A program made the position numbers and the translations under genes. Below are positions 24,801-32,016 of a stretch of DNA of 32,022 nt, piece by piece. The stretch covers positions 1 to 32,022 of the forward strand of contig DESI01000062.1 of the NCBI GenBank assembly GCA_002361235.1. Direction: 5' to 3'. The first letter of the stretch is position 1. Each line of letters begins with the position of its first letter. The notes under the pieces are model-generated. The model saw only the letters and a program-made list of their open reading frames with translations, was not told the DNA's origin and searched no databases. This DNA comes from Porphyromonadaceae bacterium UBA3318 (GTDB lineage Bacteria > Bacteroidota > Bacteroidia > Bacteroidales > Muribaculaceae).

Positions 24801-25714
24801 GTGCAGATCACTGCGAGCAGGAACGACAGCTTCAGCATGTCGGGCGAGTTCTGACGACGCAGTTCCATAAGGGCCCAGATGAACAGGCCGGCCATTATGA
24901 TGACGTAAGTCAGGGCACCGCTGTTGAAGCTCATGCCGATGCCGTTGACGAACAGAAGTTCAAGCTGCTGGGCCATCTTGATGAAGCCGGGCACCATTCC
25001 GAACAGCACCACGCCAACGATGACGAAGCTGACGAGCAGCGCAATAAGTGCGCGCGTCGCGCTGATGTCCTTCCAGCGGCGGAACACGTAGACCAGCACT
25101 ATGGCCGGGATGCACAGCAGGTTGAGCAGGTGCACGGCCACGCTGACGCCGATGATGTATGCTATGAGTATCAGATAACGGTCGGAACGGGGCTGGTCGG
25201 CATGGTCTTCCCATTTGAGTATCAGCCAGAACACCAGCGCGGTGCAGAACGAGGAGAAGGCGTATACCTCGCCCTCGACGGCCGAGAACCAGAATGTGTC
25301 GGACCATGTGTAGGCCAATGCGCCCACGACGCCCGAGCCCATGATGACCAGATACTTGGCCAGGCTGATTTCGTGCGAGTCGTGGTCGTTGACGATGAGG
25401 CGGCGCACCAGGTGGGTGATGGTCCAGAACAGCAGCAGGATGGTCAGGGCCGAGAGCAGACCGCTCATGGCGTTCACCATGACCGAAACGGACTGAGCGT
25501 CAGGCGCGAAGTTCGAGAAGAAACGCGCCGTAAGCATGAAGATGGGGTTGCCCGGCGGGTGACCGATTTCCAGCTTGTCGGCCTGGATTATGAACTCTCC
25601 GCAGTCCCAGTAGCTTGCGGTAGGCTCCAGGGTCAGCCAATATGTGGCGAGAGCGATGATGAATACCGCCCATCCCGTGATATTGTTGACCAGCTTGTAC
25701 TTGCTTGTTATCAT
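21872..25714 (-). CDS. DUF2723/GT117 membrane glycosyltransferase
   Basis: A 1280-residue integral membrane protein. The N-terminal 550 residues contain about twelve spans and the family blocks TASYWDCGEFI, KLEIGHPPGNPIFMLTARFF and FWFSAVEGEVYAFSSF. That resembles the acidic loop and lumenal motifs of polyprenyl-phosphate-dependent mannosyltransferases (GT-C fold). A second membrane part lies at about 640-790. It is followed by a periplasmic C-terminal domain starting at the conserved NAIVFCNGDNDTFPLWYAQ, then helical TPR-like repeats (ALQLIEEGKYPEALKVADMI) near 1080-1200. Protein O-glycosylation is the suspected role in Bacteroidetes but is unproven. It heads the eight-gene run; the start at 25714 fits the family (MITSKYKLVNNITGW). 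Confidence 0.93.
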   Translation of the reverse strand: MITSKYKLVNNITGWAVFIIALATYWLTLEPTASYWDCGEFIIQADKLEIGHPPGNPIFMLTARFFSNFAPDAQSVSVMVNAMSGLLSALTILLLFWTITHLVRRLIVNDHDSHEISLAKYLVIMGSGVVGALAYTWSDTFWFSAVEGEVYAFSSFCTALVFWLILKWEDHADQPRSDRYLILIAYIIGVSVAVHLLNLLCIPAIVLVYVFRRWKDISATRALIALLVSFVIVGVVLFGMVPGFIKMAQQLELLFVNGIGMSFNSGALTYVIIMAGLFIWALMELRRQNSPDMLKLSFLLAVICTGTFFMGSGWWLGIILTLCLAAFLWLPYFRPLNVRVLNVIMWSMAVIFVGYSSYALILIRSTADTPMNQNSPDNVFDLASYLNREQYGENPLLYGETLYSGTMREATGSYIDTLQYDQDGKPLLINMYDFRQIVEKGKPMYAKGVKDAVPQSPEGFLNTGEQADNQALAQRGGDYYVKRDYKGEYKMNPELNMLFPRIYSRMHRAYYPNWVTLDTTSSNLKELHAIDRESGELIPEPDYQGQPYINPVTGFVQYPGRVAYRPTYGQNFEYFLNYQLNHMYWRYFMWNFAGRQNDVLNQQGELDAGNWITGIPAWDNHRLGDQNLLPDDLGRNNKGHNVYYMLPLLLGLIGLLWQAFSDRRGIEQFWVVFFLFFMTGIAIVLYLNQPPMQPRERDYAFAGSFYAFAIWIGMGVAALWSILRKVMHADKKKDKNSELYPALAACVIGLVIPLQMVSQTWDDHDRSGRYAARDFAINYLESLEPNAIVFCNGDNDTFPLWYAQEVEGVRPDVKIINLSYLASDWYANQMRQQSYTAKPVHFTAQPSDYAYGKFDVTVPGRETAPADLLQSLKNLYANPQADPDYGYPSLPSSVVTIPVDKKAVVARGLVAPADSSRIVNEIVIDLGKADAVRGKGYISLGELMMLDIIATNAADGWSRPIYWCSTVGNEYHLGLSDYLVSTGMTHQLVPTLQPGLPARTDRAYDVVTKKYRWGGADAKDKAPYFDETARRMLISTRTSMMDVALQLIEEGKYPEALKVADMIENNLPESTSPYNVTLALTMPEIYGTLGEKMKNPQLTKRALDMLRNQMTRMAQYLRYSAMIAVKFGNASLTPESRLMPYQYYRFIELYKQYGGDMKWVDDLLKSTGYTADMLKQYYDQVYGAGGYESADADGSASVDDYVAELAEVARIVAGIQGLSPEGYAAAPQDSRDLDSIFYGAIEQYVQMGVPRESIEANPDIQKVDMARSKRVFEEYNRNHP

Positions 25715-25826
25715 TGTATACTTGCTTGCAAATAAACAATCAGGGTGTGTCAGTCGAAACTGTTCTGCCTAAACTGTTTCTAATCCCGATTACCGAACTG
25801 ATTCAGCAGTAAATCAATTCAATTTG

Positions 25827-25857
25827 CAAAATTACCAAATATTCGGCATATCCACAA
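25827..25857 (-). promoter_or_regulatory. Bacteroidetes promoter for the eight-gene DUF2723-pfkB run
   Basis: On the minus strand TTG (complement of 25855-25857), a 20-nt gap and TAATTTTG (complement of 25827-25834) fit the phylum consensus. The leader before the ATG at 25714 would be about 105 nt. It is the only clear promoter in the ~12 kb of co-directional genes that follow. Confidence 0.65.
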
Positions 25858-25896
25858 AAAATAAAGATTTTTGGACATAAAATGACATAAAATAAG

Positions 25897-25924
25897 GAGT
25901 CCGGCGCTGTGTCCGGACTCTTTT
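25897..25924. terminator. Hairpin terminator after the galactose operon
   Basis: GAGTCCGG (25897-25904) pairs with CCGGACTC (25913-25920). On the minus strand the stem is followed by CTTATTTT and on the plus strand by TTTT, so it could act both ways; its likely job is to end the galM transcript coming from the right. Confidence 0.7.
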
Positions 25925-25958
25925 GGTGCGTGAATGTAAGCTTAAAATCAAAACCTAC

Positions 25959-26017
25959 ACTTGTTACTTATCACTCTGACTTATGACTTAGTCACTCTGA
26001 CTTGAGACTTGTTACTT
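25959..26017. repeat. Short direct repeats in the galM 3' region
   Basis: ACTTGTTACTT occurs at 25959-25969 and 26007-26017, enclosing TCACTCTGACTT at 25971 and 25992. The arrangement is symmetric, and the second outer copy runs into the galM stop codon. It looks like a local duplication in untranslated DNA; no function is evident. Confidence 0.6.
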
Positions 26018-27058
26018 TGCTTCGAAGGCGAAGACGATGGTGCGGTCGTAGGACCGGGCGGGGGCGAGGGCCTGCGAGGGGAAGCCGGGCTTGTTGGGAG
26101 CGTCGGGGAATCCCTGCATCTCGATGGCTACGCCGTCATAGTCCTCGTAGCTGCGGCCGCTCTTGTTCCTTGGCGAGCCGGCCAGCCAGTTGCCGGTGTA
26201 GATCTGCACGCCGGGCTGGTCGGAGCTGACGCGCAGCGTGCGGCCCGATCTGTCGGACTTCAGCACCACGGCGTCCTCTATCATCTTGCCCGGCTCCCAG
26301 CCGCGGATCACCCAGCAGTGGTCGTAGCCTTTGCCTATGTGCAGCGGCTCGTAGTCGGCCTTCAGGTCCCGGCCTATCTTCTTGAATGCCTTGAAGTCCA
26401 TCGGCGTGCTGTCCACGGTAGCGAATTCGCCGGTGGGAATCTGGGTGTCGTCGGTGGGTAGGAACGTATCGGCCTCGATCAGCATCTCCTGCTCGCCCAC
26501 GAAGCCGGCATCGGCACCGTCCAGGTTCCAGTATGCGTGGTTGGTCATGTTGATGACGGTGTCGCGGTCGGATGTGGCGTGGAACTTAAGCGTCAGCACG
26601 TTGTCGTCGCTCCAGGTGTATGTGGCGGTGAGGTCCAGGTTGCCGGGATAATTCTCCTCGCCGTCCTTGGCATGGTACGAGAACTCGATGCCGTCGGGCA
26701 GTTCGCGGGCCTGCCATATCTGATTCTGGAATCCTTCGGGACCGCCGTGCAGAGCATTGGGACCGTTGTTGATGGCCAGCTGATACGGCGTGCCGTCAAC
26801 CTCGAGGTGTCCCTTGGCGATACGGTTGGCGTAACGGCCGGGGCACTTGCCCAGACAGGGACCGTCGGCGATGTAGTCGGCCGGGTCGGCGTATGCTAAG
26901 GCAACCTCGCCGAGCTTGCCGTCCTTGTCAGGCACGGCTACGCCGGCGATGCCGGCGCCAAGGGTGGAAAGCTCCACCCAGGCTCCGGATTCGTTCTCAA
27001 GCCTATATACCGTTATCTCTCCTTTGGCCGAGGGATACTTCTTGCTTGTTATCTTCAT
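26012..27058 (-). CDS. galM: Galactose mutarotase (aldose 1-epimerase)
   Basis: Interconverts beta- and alpha-D-galactose so that galactokinase receives the alpha anomer. The 348 residues match the family. The key residues are visible: NALHGG with H104, MTNHAYWNLDG with catalytic acid H174, and AIEMQGFPDAPN with catalytic base E313. GKCPGRYANRIAKG (70-83) is the sugar-binding arginine segment. There is no signal peptide, so the enzyme is cytoplasmic, unlike some Bacteroidales mutarotases that are lipoproteins. It begins 12 nt after the galK stop and is the last gene of the operon, ahead of the terminator at 25897. Confidence 0.96.
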   Translation of the reverse strand: MKITSKKYPSAKGEITVYRLENESGAWVELSTLGAGIAGVAVPDKDGKLGEVALAYADPADYIADGPCLGKCPGRYANRIAKGHLEVDGTPYQLAINNGPNALHGGPEGFQNQIWQARELPDGIEFSYHAKDGEENYPGNLDLTATYTWSDDNVLTLKFHATSDRDTVINMTNHAYWNLDGADAGFVGEQEMLIEADTFLPTDDTQIPTGEFATVDSTPMDFKAFKKIGRDLKADYEPLHIGKGYDHCWVIRGWEPGKMIEDAVVLKSDRSGRTLRVSSDQPGVQIYTGNWLAGSPRNKSGRSYEDYDGVAIEMQGFPDAPNKPGFPSQALAPARSYDRTIVFAFEAK

Positions 27059-27070
27059 TGCCGTGGAATA

Positions 27071-28213
27071 TTACTCTACCTTGCGGGCGCCGTCGCTGAT
27101 GACCACGTCGTAGATCTTGGGTTCGTGGCCGTAAGCCTCGTTGAAGCGCTTCTTGGCCTCCTTGATGAAGTTGTCGTGCAGCGCGTTGGGCACCAGGTTG
27201 ATGGTGCAGCCGCCGAAGCCACCGCCCATGATGCGCGAACCGGTCACGCCCATTTCCTTGGCAACGTCGTTGAGGAAGTCCAGCTCCTCGCAGCTTACCT
27301 CATAGTCCTTGGAGAGACCTGCGTGAGTCTCGTACATCTTCTGTCCGACAGTCTCGTAGTCACCCTTCTCCAGAGCCTCGCAGACAGCCAGGACGCGGTC
27401 TTTCTCCTCGATGACGAACTTGGCGCGGAAATAGTCCTCGGCCGTGATCTCGCTCTTGACGCCGTTCAGGTCCTCCATGGTGGCGTCGCGCAGGGTTTCG
27501 AGGCCCAGCTGCCTGGCCACGCGCTCGCAGCTTTCGCGGCGCTTGTTGTAGGGGGAATCCTTCAGCTCGTGCTTCACGCGCGAGTCAACCAGCACCAGCT
27601 GATACTCCTTGGGGTTGAAGGGGAAATATTCATACTCCATCGAGCGGCAGTCGAGGCGCATCAGGTTGCCCTCGCGGCCGAATACGCTGGCGAACTGGTC
27701 CATGATGCCGCAGTTCACGCCGCAGTAGTTGTGCTCGGTGCTCTGGCCGATGCGGGCCAGGTCGAACTTGCTGATGGAGTTGTCGTTGAACATGTCGTTC
27801 ATGGCGAAAGCGAAGCAGCTTTCCAGAGCGGCCGACGAGCTGAGACCTGCGCCAAGAGGCACGTTGCCTGCGAACACGGCGTCGAAGCACTCGACGCGAC
27901 CGCCGCGCTTCAGCACCTCGCGGGCCACGCCGAACACGTAGCGTGCCCAGCTCTCCTTCGGAGCGTCCTCCTCCTTGAGTCCGAACTCGGTATACTCGTC
28001 CAGGTCCATGGAATATACGCGGCACTTCTCCAGTCCGTTGGGACGAAGCTCGGCCATGATGCCCTTGTCGATGGCGCCCGGGAACACGAAGCCGCCGTTA
28101 TAGTCGGTGTGCTCGCCGATCAGGTTGATACGTCCTGCGGATGCGTACACTGTGCCATCCACGCCAAAGCGATCCTGGAACGCCTTGGAAATCTTTTCTT
28201 TCATTTCCTCCAT
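27071..28213 (-). CDS. galK: Galactokinase
   Basis: Phosphorylates alpha-D-galactose at C1 with ATP, the first committed Leloir step. The 380 residues show the galactokinase signature GRINLIGEHTDYNGG (27-41), the GHMP ATP loop PLGAGLSSSAALE (119-131), the catalytic Asp172 in CGIMDQF, and the C-terminal GHMP motif SRIMGGGFGGCTINLV. An alternative start three codons in (MKEKISK) is possible. It lies between the GH2 beta-galactosidase and galM on one transcript. The later Leloir enzymes galT and galE are not in the window, so the pathway must be completed elsewhere. Confidence 0.98.
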   Translation of the reverse strand: MEEMKEKISKAFQDRFGVDGTVYASAGRINLIGEHTDYNGGFVFPGAIDKGIMAELRPNGLEKCRVYSMDLDEYTEFGLKEEDAPKESWARYVFGVAREVLKRGGRVECFDAVFAGNVPLGAGLSSSAALESCFAFAMNDMFNDNSISKFDLARIGQSTEHNYCGVNCGIMDQFASVFGREGNLMRLDCRSMEYEYFPFNPKEYQLVLVDSRVKHELKDSPYNKRRESCERVARQLGLETLRDATMEDLNGVKSEITAEDYFRAKFVIEEKDRVLAVCEALEKGDYETVGQKMYETHAGLSKDYEVSCEELDFLNDVAKEMGVTGSRIMGGGFGGCTINLVPNALHDNFIKEAKKRFNEAYGHEPKIYDVVISDGARKVE

Positions 28214-28259
28214 GGGATTAGTCTTTTAATGTTATGATGTTAGTTAGTAATTATACTGT

Positions 28260-30692
28260 TTATTTCACTGGGATTGTGATGGATGCGGGCTTCAGCCCCT
28301 TGGCCGTGACCTTGAGGGTTACGCTGCCGGGCTTGTCGCCGCTCTGCACTATTGCCGTGGCCGCGCCGCTGAACAGGTCCATTTCCGGGAGATGGAACAG
28401 GCGGAGCGACGTCGGGTCGCCGTTGGCCGTGGCGCGGAACTTGCCGTCGCCCGTCACCTTGAACTTAACTGTGCGCTCGTCGGTGGGTACCTCCACGCCG
28501 TTCTTGTCAACTACCTTGACTGTGATGTACGCCAGGTCCTCGCCGTTGGCGTCAAGACTTGTGCGGTTGGACGAAAGGACTATGCGGTCGGCTTTTCCGG
28601 CGGTGCGTACGGTCTGTTCGCCGGTCTTGTTGCCGTTCCTGTCGTAAGCCACCACCTTCACCTCGCCAGGTTCGTAGACGGTCTCGTTCCACATCAGGCG
28701 GTAGCGGTGCATGTTGGTGGAGTCGTTCTTCTCCCTCATTCCCTGGCTCTTGCCGTTGATGAACAGCTCGGCCTTGGGCGAGTCGGTGTAGACGAACACC
28801 GGCGTGACCTGACCTTCGCGACCCGGCCATGTCCAGTGAGGCAGGATATGCAGGGTCTTGTCCTTCTCGTTCCACTTGGAGCGGTAGAGCCAGAAGCGGT
28901 CCTTGGGAAGCGACGCGAGGTCGAAGATGCCGAAATACGAGCTGTGCGACGGCCATGCGTCGGTGTCGTAGGGGGAGGGCTCGCCGAGATAGTCGAAGCC
29001 GGTCCACACGAACTGCCCCATGTCGTTGGGTATGGTGTCGGCGGCGGCCATGTCGTCGTCGGGGATGTTGCTCCACGAGCAATATTCCACATCGTATCCG
29101 TTGCTCTGGTTGCCCGGACGGGTCACGTCGTACGCTTTCTTGACAGGGAAGTAATACTTGCCGCGCGAGGAAACCGTGGAGGTTGTCTCGCTGCCGAGTA
29201 TGAAGTTCTGTGGAAGTTTGGGGAGAGCCTGCTGATATTTGTGCACGCGGTAGTTGAAGCCGGGGATGTCGAGGGCCGCGGCGAAGCCGTTGTTGACCAC
29301 GGCGTCAACCTGGTCCATGCCGCAGGTGACAGGGCGCGTCGGGTCCTCGCGGTGCACGATGTCCTGCAGGAACATCAGTTCCTTCAGGCCGTCGGGAGCC
29401 CACTGGCTGGGCACCTCGTTGCCGATGCTCCACATCACTACGGCCGGGCTGTTGCGGTAGGCGTGCACCATGTTGACCACGTCACGCTCGGCCCATTCGT
29501 TGAAGATGGTGCCGTAGCCGTTGGCGCTCTTGGGACGGAAGCCCCAGTCGTCGAACGGTTCGATCATGAGCATCAGGCCCATCTCCTCGCAAAGCTCCAC
29601 CAGCTCGGGAGCCGGCATATTGTGTGACGTGCGCACCGCATTGGCACCCATGTCCTTAAGGAGTTCAAGCTGATGGCGCAGGGCCGACTTGTTGATGGCC
29701 GCGCCGAGAGGACCGAGGTCGTGATGGTTGTTCACGCCCTTGAACTGTATCTTCTCGCCGTTCAGGAAGAAACCATCGCCGTTGCGGGCCTCGATGCTGC
29801 GGATGCCGAACCGGGTGGTGTAGGTGTCCTGCACCTTGCCGTCGACGCTTACCTTGGTCTCGGCTGTGTAGAGGGCCGGGTTCTCCGGGCTCCAGAGGGA
29901 AGGGCGGTTCACCACGAAGTTCTGTGTCGGGGTGGTGCCGGGATAGATCTTGTATGCGTGGGTGTCGGATGCCACTTCCTTGCCCTCCTGATTGCGGAGG
30001 ATGGTGGAGAGTGTCACTTCCTGCCCCTTGGTCACGCCTTCGATGTCGTATTTGATGCGTACGGTGGCGTAATCCTTGCTTACGTAGGGAGTGGTGAGGT
30101 AGGTACCCCATACGGGGACATGCACTTTCGAGGTCTCGATGAGATGTACGTTACGGTACAGGCCGGCGCCGGGATACCAGCGCGAGCTGCGGGGCATGTT
30201 CTCGAGGCTGACTTCCACGATGTTGTCGCCGGGCACGGCAACGCCGTCCATGTTGGCGGTGAATGTGTTGTAGCCGTATGGCCAGTAAGCCACCTGACGG
30301 CCGTTGACCTTGACCCTGGCGTGGCTCATGGCACCGTCAAACTTCAGGGTCAGCGATTTGCCCGCGGTGTCGGGGATGTTCACCATGGTCCTGTACCACC
30401 CTTTGCCCACGTAAGGGAGACCGCCTGTACGGCCTGTCTTCAAGGTCTCCTCGGTTTCGCCGTTCTGCTCCACGGCCACTTTCTGGAGGTCGTATTTGCG
30501 GTCGAAGGGCCCGTAGATGGCCCAGTCGTGAGGCACGGTGACGTGCTGCCAGGATGTCGAATCTTTGGAGAATTCCCAGTCGGTGATTCGGATGGAATTG
30601 CGGAAAGAGGAGTCAGAGGCCGATGCCGTAACGGCGGAGCCAAGGACTGTAAGGAGGCTTACGCCAAACGTAAGTGTGAAGTCAAGATGCAT
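28260..30692 (-). CDS. Secreted GH2 beta-galactosidase
   Basis: Releases terminal beta-galactose, probably from host or dietary glycans, in the periplasm. The 810 residues start with a Sec-type signal (hydrophobic core TLTFGVSLLTVLGSA, cleavage near ASA-SD); its n-region lacks Lys/Arg, but a TGA two codons upstream rules out a longer start. Domains are a GH2 jelly-roll (~45-190, with WQHVTVPHDWAI and GWYR), an Ig-like domain (~195-300) and a TIM barrel (~300-600) with acid/base E426 in WSIGNEVP and nucleophile E502 in ILGSETTST. The C-terminal Ig/BIG-like modules (~640-805) are the DUF4982 type. Its place before galK and galM supports a galactosidase over a mannosidase or glucuronidase. The start of the operon lies ~90 nt upstream. 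Confidence 0.93.
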   Translation of the reverse strand: MHLDFTLTFGVSLLTVLGSAVTASASDSSFRNSIRITDWEFSKDSTSWQHVTVPHDWAIYGPFDRKYDLQKVAVEQNGETEETLKTGRTGGLPYVGKGWYRTMVNIPDTAGKSLTLKFDGAMSHARVKVNGRQVAYWPYGYNTFTANMDGVAVPGDNIVEVSLENMPRSSRWYPGAGLYRNVHLIETSKVHVPVWGTYLTTPYVSKDYATVRIKYDIEGVTKGQEVTLSTILRNQEGKEVASDTHAYKIYPGTTPTQNFVVNRPSLWSPENPALYTAETKVSVDGKVQDTYTTRFGIRSIEARNGDGFFLNGEKIQFKGVNNHHDLGPLGAAINKSALRHQLELLKDMGANAVRTSHNMPAPELVELCEEMGLMLMIEPFDDWGFRPKSANGYGTIFNEWAERDVVNMVHAYRNSPAVVMWSIGNEVPSQWAPDGLKELMFLQDIVHREDPTRPVTCGMDQVDAVVNNGFAAALDIPGFNYRVHKYQQALPKLPQNFILGSETTSTVSSRGKYYFPVKKAYDVTRPGNQSNGYDVEYCSWSNIPDDDMAAADTIPNDMGQFVWTGFDYLGEPSPYDTDAWPSHSSYFGIFDLASLPKDRFWLYRSKWNEKDKTLHILPHWTWPGREGQVTPVFVYTDSPKAELFINGKSQGMREKNDSTNMHRYRLMWNETVYEPGEVKVVAYDRNGNKTGEQTVRTAGKADRIVLSSNRTSLDANGEDLAYITVKVVDKNGVEVPTDERTVKFKVTGDGKFRATANGDPTSLRLFHLPEMDLFSGAATAIVQSGDKPGSVTLKVTAKGLKPASITIPVK

Positions 30693-30788
30693 TTGTCAGA
30701 TTCTCAGTGGTTATATGTATCAGGGTGCCGACGGGTCTGAACACGCTTAAAATCCAGACGGTACGGGGCACCGCTATGAGTTTCGATA

Positions 30789-30819
30789 CAAATTTAATAC
30801 CGATTCCCAAAAAATGCAA
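30789..30819 (-). promoter_or_regulatory. Bacteroidetes promoter of the GH2-galK-galM operon
   Basis: On the minus strand TTG (complement of 30817-30819), a 20-nt gap and TAAATTTG (complement of 30789-30796) match the consensus. Transcription would start near 30782 with a leader of about 90 nt. Confidence 0.7.
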
Positions 30820-30867
30820 TAGCTATAACATTTTTTATACCCCCGGAGCTCTTTCCGCTGCAATCTT

Positions 30868-30901
30868 TGACGAAAACGGTCACATATATGACGAAAACGG
30901 T
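30868..30901. promoter_or_regulatory. Direct-repeat operator candidate upstream of the gal promoter
   Basis: TGACGAAAACGGT occurs at 30868-30880 and again at 30889-30901, exactly 21 bp apart (two helical turns), about 50 bp upstream of the -33 element of the gal operon. Direct repeats at this spacing are typical of AraC-type DNA-binding proteins, including the output domain of Bacteroidales hybrid two-component sensors. Confidence 0.6.
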
Positions 30902-30917
30902 GCAGTCTGAGAGAAAT

Positions 30918-30950
30918 GAAAAAGGGCGTTCCGGTGAGTGAAACGCCCTT
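30918..30950 (-). terminator. Rho-independent terminator of the beta-barrel gene
   Basis: AAGGGCGTT (30922-30930) pairs with AACGCCCTT (30942-30950) across an 11-nt loop; on the minus strand the stem is followed by TTTTTCATTT. It lies 93 nt after the stop of the outer-membrane protein gene. Confidence 0.85.
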
Positions 30951-31042
30951 CTGAATCAATCAGGTTGTGAATTAACCTCAGTATCTTGAGCCAAGTCGTG
31001 TCCTGACTTTGGGGTTGACCCGGCTGTGATTTCAGTGTGATT

Positions 31043-31612
31043 TCAGAATGTGTAGTACAGACCGATGTCGAGGTGGTTGGAGTCGAAGTTGAAGCCGCCG
31101 TATTCGGCCTCGCCGCCAGCCTTGGCATTGTCGTTGGCACCGTGGTATCCGAGGAATCCGAGGTGCGATACGATCGAGAAGTGGTCGGTGATGTTGATGG
31201 CGATACCGGGCTTGATACCGATCTCGTATGTTGTGGCGGTATAGGTGTCGTCACCATCGCTGGTGGAACCGATGCCGAAACCTACTGAACCGTCCAGGAA
31301 CAGGGCGATCAGGTCGTTGCTGGTGCGGAAGTATGTGAAACGGGCATAGGGATTGATGACGAACATGTTCATGTTGAGGTTGATGTCCTGACCGGCATAG
31401 TTGCGGTAGGTATAGCCTAATGTTCCGCCGACGCCCCACTTGTCGTTAAAGCTGTATCCGAGTTCAGGCTTGATGGTGAACTCGTTGGTGGTCTCACTCC
31501 GGTTCGAGCGATGCATGAAGCCTACTGCTCCGCCGAGATAGAAGTCTCCGGCCTGGGCTGTGCTGCAGATGGCGGCCACGGCCAGCATCACTGTTGTAAT
31601 AATCTTCTTCAT
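31043..31612 (-). CDS. Outer-membrane beta-barrel protein (porin-like, ~8 strands)
   Basis: A 189-residue protein from the ATG at 31612, where MKKIITTVMLAVAAICSTAQAG is a classic signal peptide cleaved after AQA; the frame opens ten codons earlier at 31642. The mature part alternates polar and aromatic residues in amphipathic strands (FYLGGAVGFMH, EFTIKPELGYSFN, WGVGGTLGYTYRNY, FVINPYARFTYFR, IALFLDGSVGFGIG, TTYEIGIKPGIAIN, FSIVSHLGFLGYHG, HLDIGLYYTF). It ends in the C-terminal aromatic Phe needed for BamA-dependent assembly. Size and pattern suggest an OmpX/OmpA-like eight-stranded barrel of the outer membrane protein beta-barrel family. The ligand or role is unknown. It is expressed alone. 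Confidence 0.87.
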   Translation of the reverse strand: MKKIITTVMLAVAAICSTAQAGDFYLGGAVGFMHRSNRSETTNEFTIKPELGYSFNDKWGVGGTLGYTYRNYAGQDINLNMNMFVINPYARFTYFRTSNDLIALFLDGSVGFGIGSTSDGDDTYTATTYEIGIKPGIAINITDHFSIVSHLGFLGYHGANDNAKAGGEAEYGGFNFDSNHLDIGLYYTF

Positions 31613-31746
31613 AAAGTATGTGTGTTTGTTATGTCCCTGCAACAGGAACTTTGGGTTATTTACTCTGGTTTATAATCTCGTGTCTGATACTTAAACAACG
31701 CTAAAGGTTAAATATTGTATACAAACATTGGGATATGTGCATAAAG

Positions 31747-31783
31747 TTGGACCAATCGGGGCCAAAAGTGCCGAAAGGTCCAA
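31747..31783 (-). terminator. Weak hairpin after the DUF4250 gene
   Basis: TTGGACC (31747-31753) pairs with GGTCCAA (31777-31783), with an inner TCGG/CCGA pair. On the minus strand only a short T stretch follows (CTTTAT), so termination strength is doubtful. Confidence 0.35.
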
Positions 31784-31790
31784 TAATAAG

Positions 31791-31955
31791 CTATCGGAAC
31801 TGGTTGATTTCGGGCATATATTCGAAGCCTGCGTCGGCGAGGGTGCGGGTCAGCTCCGCTTTGTCGAAGCCCTCGGCGGCGCAGAGCTCGTCGAGATCGG
31901 GGTATTGGTCGCGCAGCATGGTGTTGATGCGGCTGAATAGGATGAATGGGTCCAT
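31791..31955 (-). CDS. DUF4250 small protein
   Basis: A 54-residue protein read from the ATG at 31955 to the TAG at 31791-31793. It begins MDPFILFSRINTMLRDQYPDLDELC and ends FEYMPEINQF-R. This fits DUF4250, a family of ~55-residue proteins that usually start with a D-P-x-I-L-x-S-x-x-N-x-x-L-R-D pattern, have a D-L-D-x-L-C middle and end in an N-Q-F motif. Conserved core residues and correct length argue for a real gene although it is tiny. No strong Shine-Dalgarno is visible, as is normal in the phylum. The function of the family is unknown. It probably forms a separate unit upstream of the beta-barrel gene. Confidence 0.85.
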   Translation of the reverse strand: MDPFILFSRINTMLRDQYPDLDELCAAEGFDKAELTRTLADAGFEYMPEINQFR

Positions 31956-31982
31956 GGGAATCGGGGTTTAAGATGAGGGAAG

Positions 31983-32016
31983 TTGGAGCGGAGCTCCAAA
32001 ACGGAACGGCTCCGCG
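31983..32016. repeat. Small hairpin plus 13-mer intergenic motif, copy 2
   Basis: A hairpin TTGGAG-CGGAG-CTCCAA (31983-31999) is followed 4 nt later by GAACGGCTCCGCG (32004-32016), the same 13-mer as at 1901-1913. GCGGAGC (31988-31994) can also pair with GCTCCGC (32009-32015), giving a competing fold. It lies beyond the start of the DUF4250 gene, at the window edge. Confidence 0.45.

Larger units (their letters stand above)
30693..31042. other. Intergenic region between the gal operon and the beta-barrel gene
   Basis: These 350 nt hold no convincing gene. From left to right they contain the untranslated leader and promoter of the GH2-galK-galM operon (30789-30819), a 21-bp-spaced direct repeat (30868-30901), the terminator of the beta-barrel gene (30922-30950) and that gene's 3' untranslated part. 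Confidence 0.75.

Noticed and set aside
27125..28237. Long + strand open frame of 370 codons opposite galK
   Set aside because: galK is unmistakable on the minus strand; the antisense frame is an artefact of codon bias.
28392..29627. Long + strand open frame of 411 codons
   Set aside because: It lies opposite the GH2 gene, whose catalytic residues and domains are clear; the antisense translation has no recognisable fold or signal.
29673..30740. + strand open frame of 355 codons opposite the GH2 N-terminus
   Set aside because: It runs through the gal promoter-side leader and shows no motifs; the composition is that of an antisense shadow.
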